Shown in pieces: positions 54,629 to 62,572 of a stretch of 64,000 nucleotides of DNA. The notes beneath the pieces are model-generated. The model was not told the DNA's origin. It did not search any database and worked only from the letters and a program-made list of their open reading frames with translations. The position numbers and the translations under genes were made by a program. The stretch's first letter is position 1. Each line of letters opens with the position of its first letter. Origin of the DNA: Mycolicibacter algericus DSM 45454 (GTDB taxonomy: Bacteria; Actinomycetota; Actinomycetes; Mycobacteriales; Mycobacteriaceae); contig NZ_MVHC01000003.1 of NCBI RefSeq assembly GCF_002086455.1, forward strand, positions 1 through 64,000, in the 5' to 3' direction.

Positions 54629-55543
54629 ATGAACCGGCCACCTGTCGAGCTGCCCCCGGTCGGCACCCGGGTGAGCCTGCGCTATCTGCGGCCGCCCGGT
54701 TCGGAGCCGCCGATGGGCGACGTGGTGGGGCACCTGGAGGCGGCCGGGACGGTGGTGCGGGTCCGCTCGTCGGACGGGGTGGTCCACGATTGCCGGCACG
54801 CCGACGTGCTGTACGTGCGCCGGCTCACCGATCGGCCGGTGAAGAACTCAGCGATCCGCGCCGTGGAGCACGCTGCCGCGCTGGCCTGGCCGGGCAGCGA
54901 ACACCAGTGGCTCGACGGCTGGTTGCTGCGGGCCGGGCCCGGTACCGCATTGGCGACGAATTCGGCTGTGCCCCTGGACATGTTCGCCCACACCAGTACC
55001 ATCCCGGCGATCATCGACTGGTATGCCCGACGGGATCTGGCCCCGACCCTGGCGGTCCCGGAGCGGCTGCTGCGACTGCCGGAAGACATCCCCGCACGGT
55101 TGGAGATCCGCACCTTGGTGTGCGAGTTGACCGCCGGGTCGTCGACTCTCGAGACGATGCCCGAGCAGGTGACGCTGACCGACCGGCCCGGCCCTGACTG
55201 GCCCGCCGACGACCCGGTGGGGCCGCTGACCGCGGTGGTCGACGGTGAGCTGGTGTTCGCCTCGATACCCGGGGTGGCGGTCGGGCGCGGCGCGGCGACC
55301 GAGGCCCCGGACGGCACCCGCTGGCTGGGGGTGACCGCCCTGCGCGTGGCCGAGGGCAGGCGCCGGCAAGGCCACGGGCGGGCGATCTGCACCGCACTGC
55401 ATGCCTGGGGCGCCGAGCGGGGGGTCGCCCGCGGTTACGCGCAGGTACCGAGCGATGACGCCGGCGCCTTCGCGTTCTGCGAGGCGATCGGGTTCGCCGG
55501 TCAGCACCGCACCCGCTACCTCGACGCCCGGATGCTGCGGTAG
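54629..55543 (+). CDS. GNAT-family acetyltransferase (Rv0428c-like)
   Basis: A 304-residue protein with an N-terminal barrel-like segment (RVSLRYLRPPGSEPPMGD, VVRVRSSDGVVHDCRHAD) and a C-terminal GNAT domain. The acetyl-CoA loop is VAEGRRRQGHGRAICTALH near residues 245-265 (V-x-x-x-x-R-x-x-G-x-G/A type), and EAIGFAGQHRTRYL closes the fold. ATG 54629 is favoured by GAGGG 7 nt upstream over GTG 54626. Substrate unknown. Confidence 0.82.
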   Translation: MNRPPVELPPVGTRVSLRYLRPPGSEPPMGDVVGHLEAAGTVVRVRSSDGVVHDCRHADVLYVRRLTDRPVKNSAIRAVEHAAALAWPGSEHQWLDGWLLRAGPGTALATNSAVPLDMFAHTSTIPAIIDWYARRDLAPTLAVPERLLRLPEDIPARLEIRTLVCELTAGSSTLETMPEQVTLTDRPGPDWPADDPVGPLTAVVDGELVFASIPGVAVGRGAATEAPDGTRWLGVTALRVAEGRRRQGHGRAICTALHAWGAERGVARGYAQVPSDDAGAFAFCEAIGFAGQHRTRYLDARMLR

Positions 55544-55607
55544 CGGCGATCGCAACCGCGACGAAGTCAGGCGCCGCGGGTAGCCGCCGTCGATCTAGGG
55601 TGACTGC

Positions 55608-56438
55608 GTGACTGCGCTGCGACTGGCCACCTGGAACGTCAACTCCATCCGCACACGCGTGGGCCGGGTTACCGACTGGCTGGCCCGCGCCGACGTCGAC
55701 GTGCTGACGATGCAGGAGACCAAGTGCACCGACGCGCAGTTCCCCACCTTGCCGTTTCACGAACTCGGCTACGAGGTGGCACATGTCGGCCACAACCAGT
55801 GGAACGGGGTGGCGATCGCCTCCCGGGTCGGTCTGGACGCCGTCGAGATCGGGTTTCCCGGGCAACCCACCTGGGCCAAGGCGGACGCCGACCCGACGGT
55901 CGAGGCTCGCGCGCTGGGCGCCAGCTGCGGCGGAGTCCGGGTGTGGAGTCTGTATGTGCCCAATGGCCGCGCCCTGAACGACCCGCACTACACCTACAAG
56001 CTGGAATGGCTTGCCGCGTTGCGCGATACCGCCGAAGGCTGGCTGCGTGACGATCCCTCGGCGCCGATCGCGTTGACGGGCGACTGGAATATCGCCCCGC
56101 AGGACGACGACGTGTGGAGCATGGAGTTCTTCGACGGCGCGACCCACGTCTCGGAGCCCGAGCGCCGGGCGTTTCACGCGCTGACCGAGGCGCAGTACCT
56201 CGACGTGGTGCGACCGTTCACGCCGGGCCCCGGTGTCTACACCTATTGGGACTACACCCAACTACGGTTCCCCAAGAAGCAGGGCATGCGAATCGACTTC
56301 ATCCTGGGCTCGCCCGCGCTGGCCACCCGCGTCGCGCACGCCGAGATCGTCCGGGAGGAACGCAAGGGCAAGTCGCCCAGCGATCACGCGCCGGTGCTGG
56401 TGGATATCCAGCCGGCTCCGAAACCTCGGGTTATATGA
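55608..56438 (+). CDS. xthA: Exodeoxyribonuclease III (AP endonuclease)
   Basis: A 276-residue base-excision repair enzyme that cuts abasic sites and trims 3' ends. The endonuclease/exonuclease fold shows LATWNVNSIRTRVGRV, MQETKCTDAQFP (catalytic Glu), GDWNIAPQDDD and the terminal SDHAPVLVDI with the catalytic His. Start GTG 55608. Place fits Rv0427c. Confidence 0.93.
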   Translation: MTALRLATWNVNSIRTRVGRVTDWLARADVDVLTMQETKCTDAQFPTLPFHELGYEVAHVGHNQWNGVAIASRVGLDAVEIGFPGQPTWAKADADPTVEARALGASCGGVRVWSLYVPNGRALNDPHYTYKLEWLAALRDTAEGWLRDDPSAPIALTGDWNIAPQDDDVWSMEFFDGATHVSEPERRAFHALTEAQYLDVVRPFTPGPGVYTYWDYTQLRFPKKQGMRIDFILGSPALATRVAHAEIVREERKGKSPSDHAPVLVDIQPAPKPRVI

Positions 56439-56528
56439 ATTCGTTGTGGATTCCGCGGGTTCACCCGAAATTCGCATAGGATGGATCGGGTTAACCAATT
56501 TGCCTCGTTTGAAGGGCAGGGAATACCC

Positions 56529-57029
56529 ATGAACGCCGTCGCAGGGACGGTACGGAAGGTGGCCGGAGCGGCGACTCGCGCGGCGACCATGACAACCGAG
56601 GCGGCCGGCGCAGTCGGCGGGGCCGCACTCAACGGGGTAATCGGTGGCTTGAAGGGGGCGGCGAGCGGCGCGCAGCGCGGCCTGAGCACCGGCAGCCACT
56701 CGACCCCCGCGGCCGCACTGACCCTGGGCGCCCTCGGCGTCACCGGATTGGTCGAGTGGCCACTGCTGGTGGCGGTGGGCGGCACCGCCCTGGTGCTCAA
56801 GCAGCTGAACCGCTCCGATAACGGCGCGCCGCCGGCGCAGCCTTCGGCGAAGTCGTCGGCGAAGGCGCCGGCCGCTTCGACCGCGACGGCCCGGCCGTTG
56901 AAGTCGGTGAAATCGGCGAAGTCGACGAAGCCGTCGGGCTCGTCGACCACGCGGCGCAGCTCGCAGCCGAAGAAGGCGGCAGCGCGACCGGCCCGTAGCG
57001 GCAGCAGCAGCGCTCGCGCGCGCCACTGA
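56529..57029 (+). CDS. Ala/Lys-rich small protein (Rv0426c-like)
   Basis: A 166-residue protein. The first 80 residues are Ala/Gly/Thr-rich and amphipathic, then a hydrophobic stretch ALTLGALGVTGLVEWPLLVAV, followed by a Lys/Ser/Ala-rich low-complexity tail (SAKSSAKAP ... KSVKSAKSTKP) ending with Arg repeats. The tail resembles histone-like basic tails of mycobacteria. CAGGGAATACCC precedes ATG 56529. It is the first of the ctpH group; function unknown. Confidence 0.7.
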   Translation: MNAVAGTVRKVAGAATRAATMTTEAAGAVGGAALNGVIGGLKGAASGAQRGLSTGSHSTPAAALTLGALGVTGLVEWPLLVAVGGTALVLKQLNRSDNGAPPAQPSAKSSAKAPAASTATARPLKSVKSAKSTKPSGSSTTRRSSQPKKAAARPARSGSSSARARH

Positions 57030-57039
57030 ACGGGCCCGC

Positions 57040-60000
57040 GTGGATTTAGGTCGTGCCGTCAGGCACTCTCTTCCGCTGCGCGCGGCAAACTTCGGTGTCC
57101 AGCTGACCTCCGCATTGGTCGACGCGTCTGTTCAGACCGCGACCGGCATCGCGGGCGCTGCCCTGCCGAGTGGCGATAACGGCTGGGCGTTGTCCCGGCG
57201 GTGCTTCCGCGGCGAGGGCCGGGCCTGGGTCGAGGTGCGCGGGCTCAATGGGCCGGCCGGGGACGAACTGGCGACTGCCGTGCTCAGCGCGGCCCGGGCA
57301 TTGCCCGGGGTCACCTCGGTCCGCTTGAATCACCCACTGTCCCGGCTGGTGGTCGGGCTGGACCCTGACGCCGGCGGCGGCGGGGTCTCGTTGCGTGAGC
57401 TGTGCCGGGTGGTCAGCGACACCGAGGCCCAGCACCGTCGGGTTCATGCGGCGGTCCCAGCTTCACCTCTCCTTCGTCGAGCCTCGCTGAACCGCCGGCC
57501 GACCCGGCGCGGACGCCCACCGGCCACCCTGCCCGGCGATGGCATGACGCAGGCGCTGCGCGCCCTCACCCTCGGCGCCAACGTCGCCGGCCTGGGCATG
57601 GCGACGGTCGGTCGGCTGTTGCGGTTGCCGGTGCTGCCGCTGGGCTTGGAGGCCGGCGTCGTCGTCGTCGACTACCAGCCGCGGCTGCGGCGACTGCTCG
57701 AGGACAGCATCGGCAAGCAGGCGACCGACGCCCTGTTGTCGCTGGCCGGCGCGGGCGTGCACACGCTCAACCAGGCGCCCACCGCGCTGGCGGTGGACCT
57801 GTCGGTGGAGGCGATGCGCGCCGGCGAAGAACGTGCCGCCGAGCGCGCCTGGCGCCGGCGGGAACCGGAGCTCGCCGACTACGCCGACCATCCGCCGGTG
57901 CTCATCCCACCACGGCCGGTTCCCCGGCCGCCGGGTCCGGTCGAACGCCACCTGAGCCGCAGCGCCTTGATGCAGGCGATCGGAGCAGGGGTGATCGGCG
58001 CCGCGACCGGCAGCCCCGACCTCGCCGGCACCGCCGCGGCGGTGGCCGCACCCAAGGGCACCCGCGCCGCACGCGAGTCGTTCGCCGCCACCTTCGGACG
58101 CGGACTGGCCAACCAGCACGGCGCGGTGGTGCTGCGCCCGAGCAGTCTGCGTGAGCTCGACCGGGTAGACACCGTGGTCATCGACCCGCGGGTGCTGTGC
58201 GGCAAAACCCTGCGGGTGATGCAGGTGCGCGGCGCCGACGACGACGAACTGCGGGCGGTGTGGGCACAGGCCCAGGCCCGGCTGGATGACGCCGGACTCG
58301 AACCGGGCTGGCACCGGATCGGTCAGCGCCCCGGGGTGCAGGCCTCGTTCCAGCCCGCACTGCTGCCACTGGCCGCCGCAGTGGTGACCGAGGCCCGACA
58401 CGCCGACGTCGAGGTGGTCACCGTCGAAGCCGAGGCGCTCGGCGAGTTGCGGCCGGTCTTCGACGACATCCGCCCGCTCGACGGTGCGGCGGTGGACGAG
58501 GCGCTGACCGCCGCGGTGACCGCTTACCAGGCCGACGGTCATGACGTCGCGGTGCTGTCGACGGCGGCCGTCGGGGCCCTGGCCGCGGCCGACGTGGCGC
58601 TGGGCGTGCTGCCGGGGCAGGCGGGCGCCCCGCCGTGGTGCGCCGATGTGTTGCTGAGCGACCTGGGCGCGGCGTGGCGGGTATTGCACGCTTTGCCGGC
58701 GGCCCGATCCGCCAGCCGCCGTGGCGTCGAGATCGCCACCGGTGCGTCGACATTGGGCGCGCTGTTGATGCTGCCGGGAGTGCGCGGCCAGGGACCGGGC
58801 CCGGTGACCACCGGCGCGGCGGCCGGCGCACTGTCCGGCTACTGGCTGGCCAGGCGCGCCGTGGACGCCCCGATGCCACGGCCGGCGGCGGTGCACGAGT
58901 GGCATGCCATGTCGGTGGACCAGGTGCGCGCGATGCTGCCGCCGCCCGAGCCGGAGATCCCGGCCGGGGACCAACACGCCCCTGCTGCGGCGGCCGCGCT
59001 GGCGGCGGTCGACCTGGCCCGTCGCGGCGCCCAGCGCAGCGCACCGCCGCGGATGATCTGGCAGTTCGCGCAGGCAGTCCGCAGCGAGCTGTCCGACCCG
59101 ATCACGCCGGTGCTGGCGCTGGGAGCCGCCGCCAGCGCGGTGCTCGGTTCACCGGTCGACGCGGTACTGGTCGGCTCGGTGCTGGGCGGCAACGCGATGC
59201 TGGCGGCCGCGCAGCGCCTGGTGGCCGAGCGGCGGCTCAATGTGCTGTTGAACGAACAGGTTCCGCCGGCGCGCCGGCTACTGCCCGATGGCGGCTACTG
59301 CGAGGTCCCCGCCGAGGAGTTGCGTCTCGGTGACGTGATCGAGGTGCGGGCGCACGAGGTGGTGCCCGCCGACGGGCGCTTGATCGACGCCGACGATCTC
59401 GAGGTCGACGAGTCGTCGCTGACCGGCGAGTCGCTGTCGGTGGTCAAGCAGGTCGAGGCCACGCCGGGAGCGGACCTGGCCGAGCGCGAATGCATGATCT
59501 ATGCGGGCACCACGGTCATCACCGGTACCGCCCTGGCGCTGGTGACCGCCGTGGGTGCCGACACCTACAGTCGCCGCGCCGCCGACCTGGTCGCCGGCGA
59601 GCAGTCGGCGGTCGGATTGCAGCACCAGCTGAGCCTGCTGACCAGCAAGGCCTGGCGGATCAGCCTGGCCGGGGGCACCCTGGTGACCGGTTTGGGCGTG
59701 CTGCGGCGGATCGGGTTGCGACAGTCGGTGGCCTCCGGCATCGCCATCGCCGTCGCGGCGATCCCGGAGGGCCTGCCGCTGGTGGCCACCCTGGCGCAGC
59801 AGGCGTCCGCCAGGCGGCTGACCAAATCCGGTGTGCTGGTTCGGGTGCCGCGCTCGGTGGAGGCGCTCGGCCGCGTCGACGTGGTGTGCTTCGACAAGAC
59901 CGGGACGCTGAGCCAGAACCGGCTGCGGGTGACACAGCTGACACCTGCGTCGGGGTACAGCACCGATGAGGTGCTGGCGTTCGCGGCGCAGGCCGCCCCG

Positions 60001-61581
60001 GCCACCAACGGCCGGCAGGTGCACGCCACCGATGCCGCGATCATCGAGGCCGCGACGGCTGCCGGCGTGGTGGATCCCGATCGCGGCGAGGTCGCCCATC
60101 TGCCGTTCCGGTCCGGCCGCAGCTACTCGGCGACGATCGTCGGCGCCGAGTTGGCCGTCAAGGGTGCGCCGGAGGTTGTCGGGCCCGCCTGCGGCGGGGA
60201 CCCGGCGATCCGCAAGACGGTGCTGGGTATGGCCGGCGAGGGGCTGCGGGTGATCGCCGTCGCCCGGCGGGAACTCTCCGCAGCGCAGGTCACCGCCCTG
60301 GGTGAGGATCCGGATCCGGAGGACATCGGCCAGTTCTGCGGCGACGGGCTGACGTTCGTCGGGTTGATCGGTATCGCCGACACACCCCGGCCGGAGGCCG
60401 CCGCCCTGCTGGCCGACCTGGACCGCTGGCAGATCCCGGTGCGGCTCATCACCGGCGACCACCCGGTCACCGCCACCGCGATCGCCCGGGAGCTCGGCCT
60501 ACCGATCAGCGCCGATCAGGTGATCAGCGGCGCGGAGTGGGATGCGTTGTCCCGCAAGGGCCAGGAAGTCGCGGTAGCCGAGCGGGTGGTGTTCGCCCGG
60601 ATGTCACCGGAGAACAAGGTGCAGATCGTGCAGACCTTGGAGCGCACCGGCAAGGTGTCGGCGATGGTCGGTGACGGCGCCAACGATGCCGCGGCCATCC
60701 GCGCCGCCACCGTCGGGATCGCGGTCGTCGCCCACGGCAGCGAGGCCGCCAGCACCGCCGCCGACGTGGTATTGCTCGATGGCCGGATCCACACCCTGCT
60801 CGACGCGTTGGACGAGGGCCGGGAACTGTGGCAGCGGGTGCAGGCAGCGGTCGGGGTGCTGCTGGGCGGCAACGCCGGCGAGGTGGCGTTCGCGATCATC
60901 GGCAGCGCGCTCACCGGGCGCTCACCGCTCAACGCCCGCCAGCTGCTGCTGGTGAACATGCTCACCGACGCACTGCCGGCGACCGCGCTGGCGGTCAGTG
61001 AACTGAACGACTCGGCGGCCGCCACGGCGCGTGGCCCGGATCCCGACGCGCTGTGGCGCGCGGTGGCGGTGCGCGGGGTGACGACCGCGTCGGCCGCGGT
61101 GGGCGCCTGGGCGCTGGCCTCGATGACCGGCCGCCAACAGCGGGCCTCCACGGTCGCGCTGGTGTCGCTGGTCGCCGCCCAGCTGGGCCAGACGCTGCTG
61201 GACTCGCATGACCCGCTGGTGGTGGCGACCGCGGTCGGCTCGCTCGCCGCGATGGGGACGTTGATCTCCATCCCGGGCGTCAGCCAGCTGCTGGGCTGCA
61301 CTCCGCTGGGTCCGCTGGGCTGGGCTCAGGCGCTGGGGGCGGCGACGGTGGCCACCGCCGGCGCGGCCGTGGTGCCGAGGCTGCTGTCCGGCTTGCAGGA
61401 GTCCGCGGACAAGCCCACCCAGTTCATGGTGCCCGTGCCGCGCCAGCCGGACGGCACCCCGACCTCCGACGGCCACTCCGCGCCACGGCTGCGGCTTGTG
61501 CACAATGGGGACACCGGCTCTCGTCGCGGAACGGCCGCGGCCCGATCATCCGGCGACCCGTCGCCACCAGGAGGCTCATGA
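57040..61581 (+). CDS. ctpH: P-type metal cation-transporting ATPase CtpH
   Basis: A very large (1513-residue) P-type ATPase. The N-terminal half contains an HMA-like domain around residues 65-110 (WVEVRGLNG, ALPGVTSVRL) and long poorly conserved stretches. The catalytic core lies in the second half: TGES near 795-798, phosphorylated Asp952 in FDKTGTLSQN, and MVGDGAND near 1209. It is followed by C-terminal membrane helices. The ion carried is unknown. Start GTG 57040. It matches Rv0425c in place and size and overlaps the next gene in an ATGA. Confidence 0.93.
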   Translation: MDLGRAVRHSLPLRAANFGVQLTSALVDASVQTATGIAGAALPSGDNGWALSRRCFRGEGRAWVEVRGLNGPAGDELATAVLSAARALPGVTSVRLNHPLSRLVVGLDPDAGGGGVSLRELCRVVSDTEAQHRRVHAAVPASPLLRRASLNRRPTRRGRPPATLPGDGMTQALRALTLGANVAGLGMATVGRLLRLPVLPLGLEAGVVVVDYQPRLRRLLEDSIGKQATDALLSLAGAGVHTLNQAPTALAVDLSVEAMRAGEERAAERAWRRREPELADYADHPPVLIPPRPVPRPPGPVERHLSRSALMQAIGAGVIGAATGSPDLAGTAAAVAAPKGTRAARESFAATFGRGLANQHGAVVLRPSSLRELDRVDTVVIDPRVLCGKTLRVMQVRGADDDELRAVWAQAQARLDDAGLEPGWHRIGQRPGVQASFQPALLPLAAAVVTEARHADVEVVTVEAEALGELRPVFDDIRPLDGAAVDEALTAAVTAYQADGHDVAVLSTAAVGALAAADVALGVLPGQAGAPPWCADVLLSDLGAAWRVLHALPAARSASRRGVEIATGASTLGALLMLPGVRGQGPGPVTTGAAAGALSGYWLARRAVDAPMPRPAAVHEWHAMSVDQVRAMLPPPEPEIPAGDQHAPAAAAALAAVDLARRGAQRSAPPRMIWQFAQAVRSELSDPITPVLALGAAASAVLGSPVDAVLVGSVLGGNAMLAAAQRLVAERRLNVLLNEQVPPARRLLPDGGYCEVPAEELRLGDVIEVRAHEVVPADGRLIDADDLEVDESSLTGESLSVVKQVEATPGADLAERECMIYAGTTVITGTALALVTAVGADTYSRRAADLVAGEQSAVGLQHQLSLLTSKAWRISLAGGTLVTGLGVLRRIGLRQSVASGIAIAVAAIPEGLPLVATLAQQASARRLTKSGVLVRVPRSVEALGRVDVVCFDKTGTLSQNRLRVTQLTPASGYSTDEVLAFAAQAAPATNGRQVHATDAAIIEAATAAGVVDPDRGEVAHLPFRSGRSYSATIVGAELAVKGAPEVVGPACGGDPAIRKTVLGMAGEGLRVIAVARRELSAAQVTALGEDPDPEDIGQFCGDGLTFVGLIGIADTPRPEAAALLADLDRWQIPVRLITGDHPVTATAIARELGLPISADQVISGAEWDALSRKGQEVAVAERVVFARMSPENKVQIVQTLERTGKVSAMVGDGANDAAAIRAATVGIAVVAHGSEAASTAADVVLLDGRIHTLLDALDEGRELWQRVQAAVGVLLGGNAGEVAFAIIGSALTGRSPLNARQLLLVNMLTDALPATALAVSELNDSAAATARGPDPDALWRAVAVRGVTTASAAVGAWALASMTGRQQRASTVALVSLVAAQLGQTLLDSHDPLVVATAVGSLAAMGTLISIPGVSQLLGCTPLGPLGWAQALGAATVATAGAAVVPRLLSGLQESADKPTQFMVPVPRQPDGTPTSDGHSAPRLRLVHNGDTGSRRGTAAARSSGDPSPPGGS

Positions 61582-61853
61582 TGGCGGACAAGACGCGGCG
61601 CAGCGCATCCCAGCGGGAAGCGGTGGCCCACATCCGGGATGCCGAGGGCTTCGCGGTCGAATTGCCGCTGTTCGGCAAGGTGACGGTGCCGCGACCCGAG
61701 CAGCTGGCCTACTACGGCGGGCTGGCGCTGCTGGCCGCGTTCGAGATCATCGACTGGCCGGTAGCCGCTGCGGTGGCCGCCGGCCACATTCTGGCCAACA
61801 ACCACCGCAGCGAGGTACTCGAGCAACTCGGCGAGGCCATGGAAGACGCCTAG
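61578..61853 (+). CDS. Small membrane-associated protein (Rv0424c-like)
   Basis: A 91-residue protein with a hydrophobic segment LAYYGGLALLAAFEIIDWPVAAAVAAGH (elements GGLALLAAFEII and VAAAVAAGH) and a polar N-terminus (DKTRRSASQREAVAHIRDAEG). It overlaps the ctpH stop in ATGA and carries its own AGGAGG site. It probably acts with CtpH, by position only. Confidence 0.8.
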   Translation: MMADKTRRSASQREAVAHIRDAEGFAVELPLFGKVTVPRPEQLAYYGGLALLAAFEIIDWPVAAAVAAGHILANNHRSEVLEQLGEAMEDA

Positions 61854-61883
61854 CGAAGACGTCTGTCCGCGGCCTCGGTCGAC

Positions 61884-62087
61884 TCAGTGGTCGACGGTCA
61901 GCACCCCGACGCGCCACAAGAGTGCATACATCTGGTGCAGGGGGCCACTGAGCAGCCGGGTGGCCATGTCGACCACCGGGTCTGAGGCGGGCGCGGCCGG
62001 TGCACCCCGGCGGGTGTCCACCTTCTTCGCCGTGCTGACGGCACGCGGGGCCGGCGCCTGGATGTCGGTGTAGGCGATTGCAACCAT
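61884..62087 (-). CDS. Small conserved-looking protein, unknown function
   Basis: A 67-residue protein. The sequence has a basic, Ala/Pro-rich centre (KKVDTRRGAPAAPASDP) and a C-terminal helix PLHQMYALLWRVGVLTVDH. AGGAGG lies 8 nt upstream of ATG 62087, which supports translation. It is convergent with the Rv0424c-like gene. A structured leader with a short upstream frame precedes it. I do not recognise the family. Confidence 0.5.
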   Translation of the reverse strand: MVAIAYTDIQAPAPRAVSTAKKVDTRRGAPAAPASDPVVDMATRLLSGPLHQMYALLWRVGVLTVDH

Positions 62088-62122
62088 GATGATGGCCTCC
62101 TAGTCGCGTAACGCCGCTACGC

Positions 62123-62159
62123 GCTCAGCTGGAGGCCGGAATCGGGGCTCAACTGGAGG
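62123..62159. repeat. Short direct repeat pair, 24-bp period
   Basis: GCTCAGCTGGAGG (62125-based) and GCTCAACTGGAGG recur with a 24-bp period in the leader of the small gene at 61884-62087. They differ by one base over 13. Coordinates are approximate to one or two bases. Confidence 0.5.
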
Positions 62160-62229
62160 CGGTATGCGACCGTTCGGATGGGGACGGAACAGAAGTCAGA
62201 TATCGGCTCGGACTATCACCGGAACTCAT
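62149..62229 (-). CDS. Possible leader peptide (26 codons)
   Basis: A short frame begins with ATG preceded by GAGGAGGTGAGGGACGC, the strongest ribosome site nearby. It encodes a Ser/Pro-rich peptide starting MSSGDSPSRYLTSV and ends 62 bp before the start of the small gene on the same strand. It may be a regulatory upstream frame, but no peptide homologue is recognised. Confidence 0.3.
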   Translation of the reverse strand: MSSGDSPSRYLTSVPSPSERSHTASS

Positions 62230-62426
62230 GCGTCCCTCACCTCCTCTCGGTCGCGGGCACGCGTCGGCGTGCCGGTTTCACCGCAGGCTTTGGAGGCAGC
62301 TCCGACGACTGTCGGAAGACCGCACCCCTCTCGTCAGAGCTTCGACACTGCACGGCGTGTCCCGCCCGCTCAGATTTGCGAGCCGGAAGCCACTTGGGCT
62401 CAACCCTTAAGCCGGGAGGAGCTGTC

Positions 62427-62460
62427 CTGACCCGGGGCGTCTTTCGACGTTCGGGGTCAG
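62427..62460 (-). terminator. Stable hairpin downstream of the MFS gene
   Basis: CTGACCC and GGGTCAG close a 15-bp stem with one mismatch and two G-U pairs around a TTTC loop. It lies about 110 bp after the MFS stop on the same strand. It could end the MFS transcript or be part of a structured RNA. There is no U-tract. Confidence 0.5.
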
Positions 62461-62572
62461 TGGCCTGTGTCCGTGCAGACGCCTCACCTAACGAGGTGCT
62501 TGCATGGTCCATAGTGCATCAGGAATGCGCCCGGGTCAATTCAACTCACCCACCGGTTTCCACACGGTTCGG

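Larger units (their letters stand above)
62088..62572. other. 485-bp intergenic region with hairpins and a short leader frame
   Basis: No convincing long gene is present between the small protein and the MFS gene. It contains direct repeats of 24-bp period (62123-62159), a CGCGTA/TACGCG stem next to the small gene's ribosome site, a 26-codon frame with a strong ribosome site at 62149-62229, and a stable 15-bp hairpin at 62427-62460. I tested it by eye against TPP, c-di-AMP and other riboswitch layouts and could not assign one. Confidence 0.6.

Noticed and set aside
61860..62540. TPP riboswitch before a thiC-like gene
   Set aside because: M. tuberculosis has thiC next to Rv0424c, so I looked for the CTGAGA and ACC-CTGA core. 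Neither is present, and no thiC is in the window.
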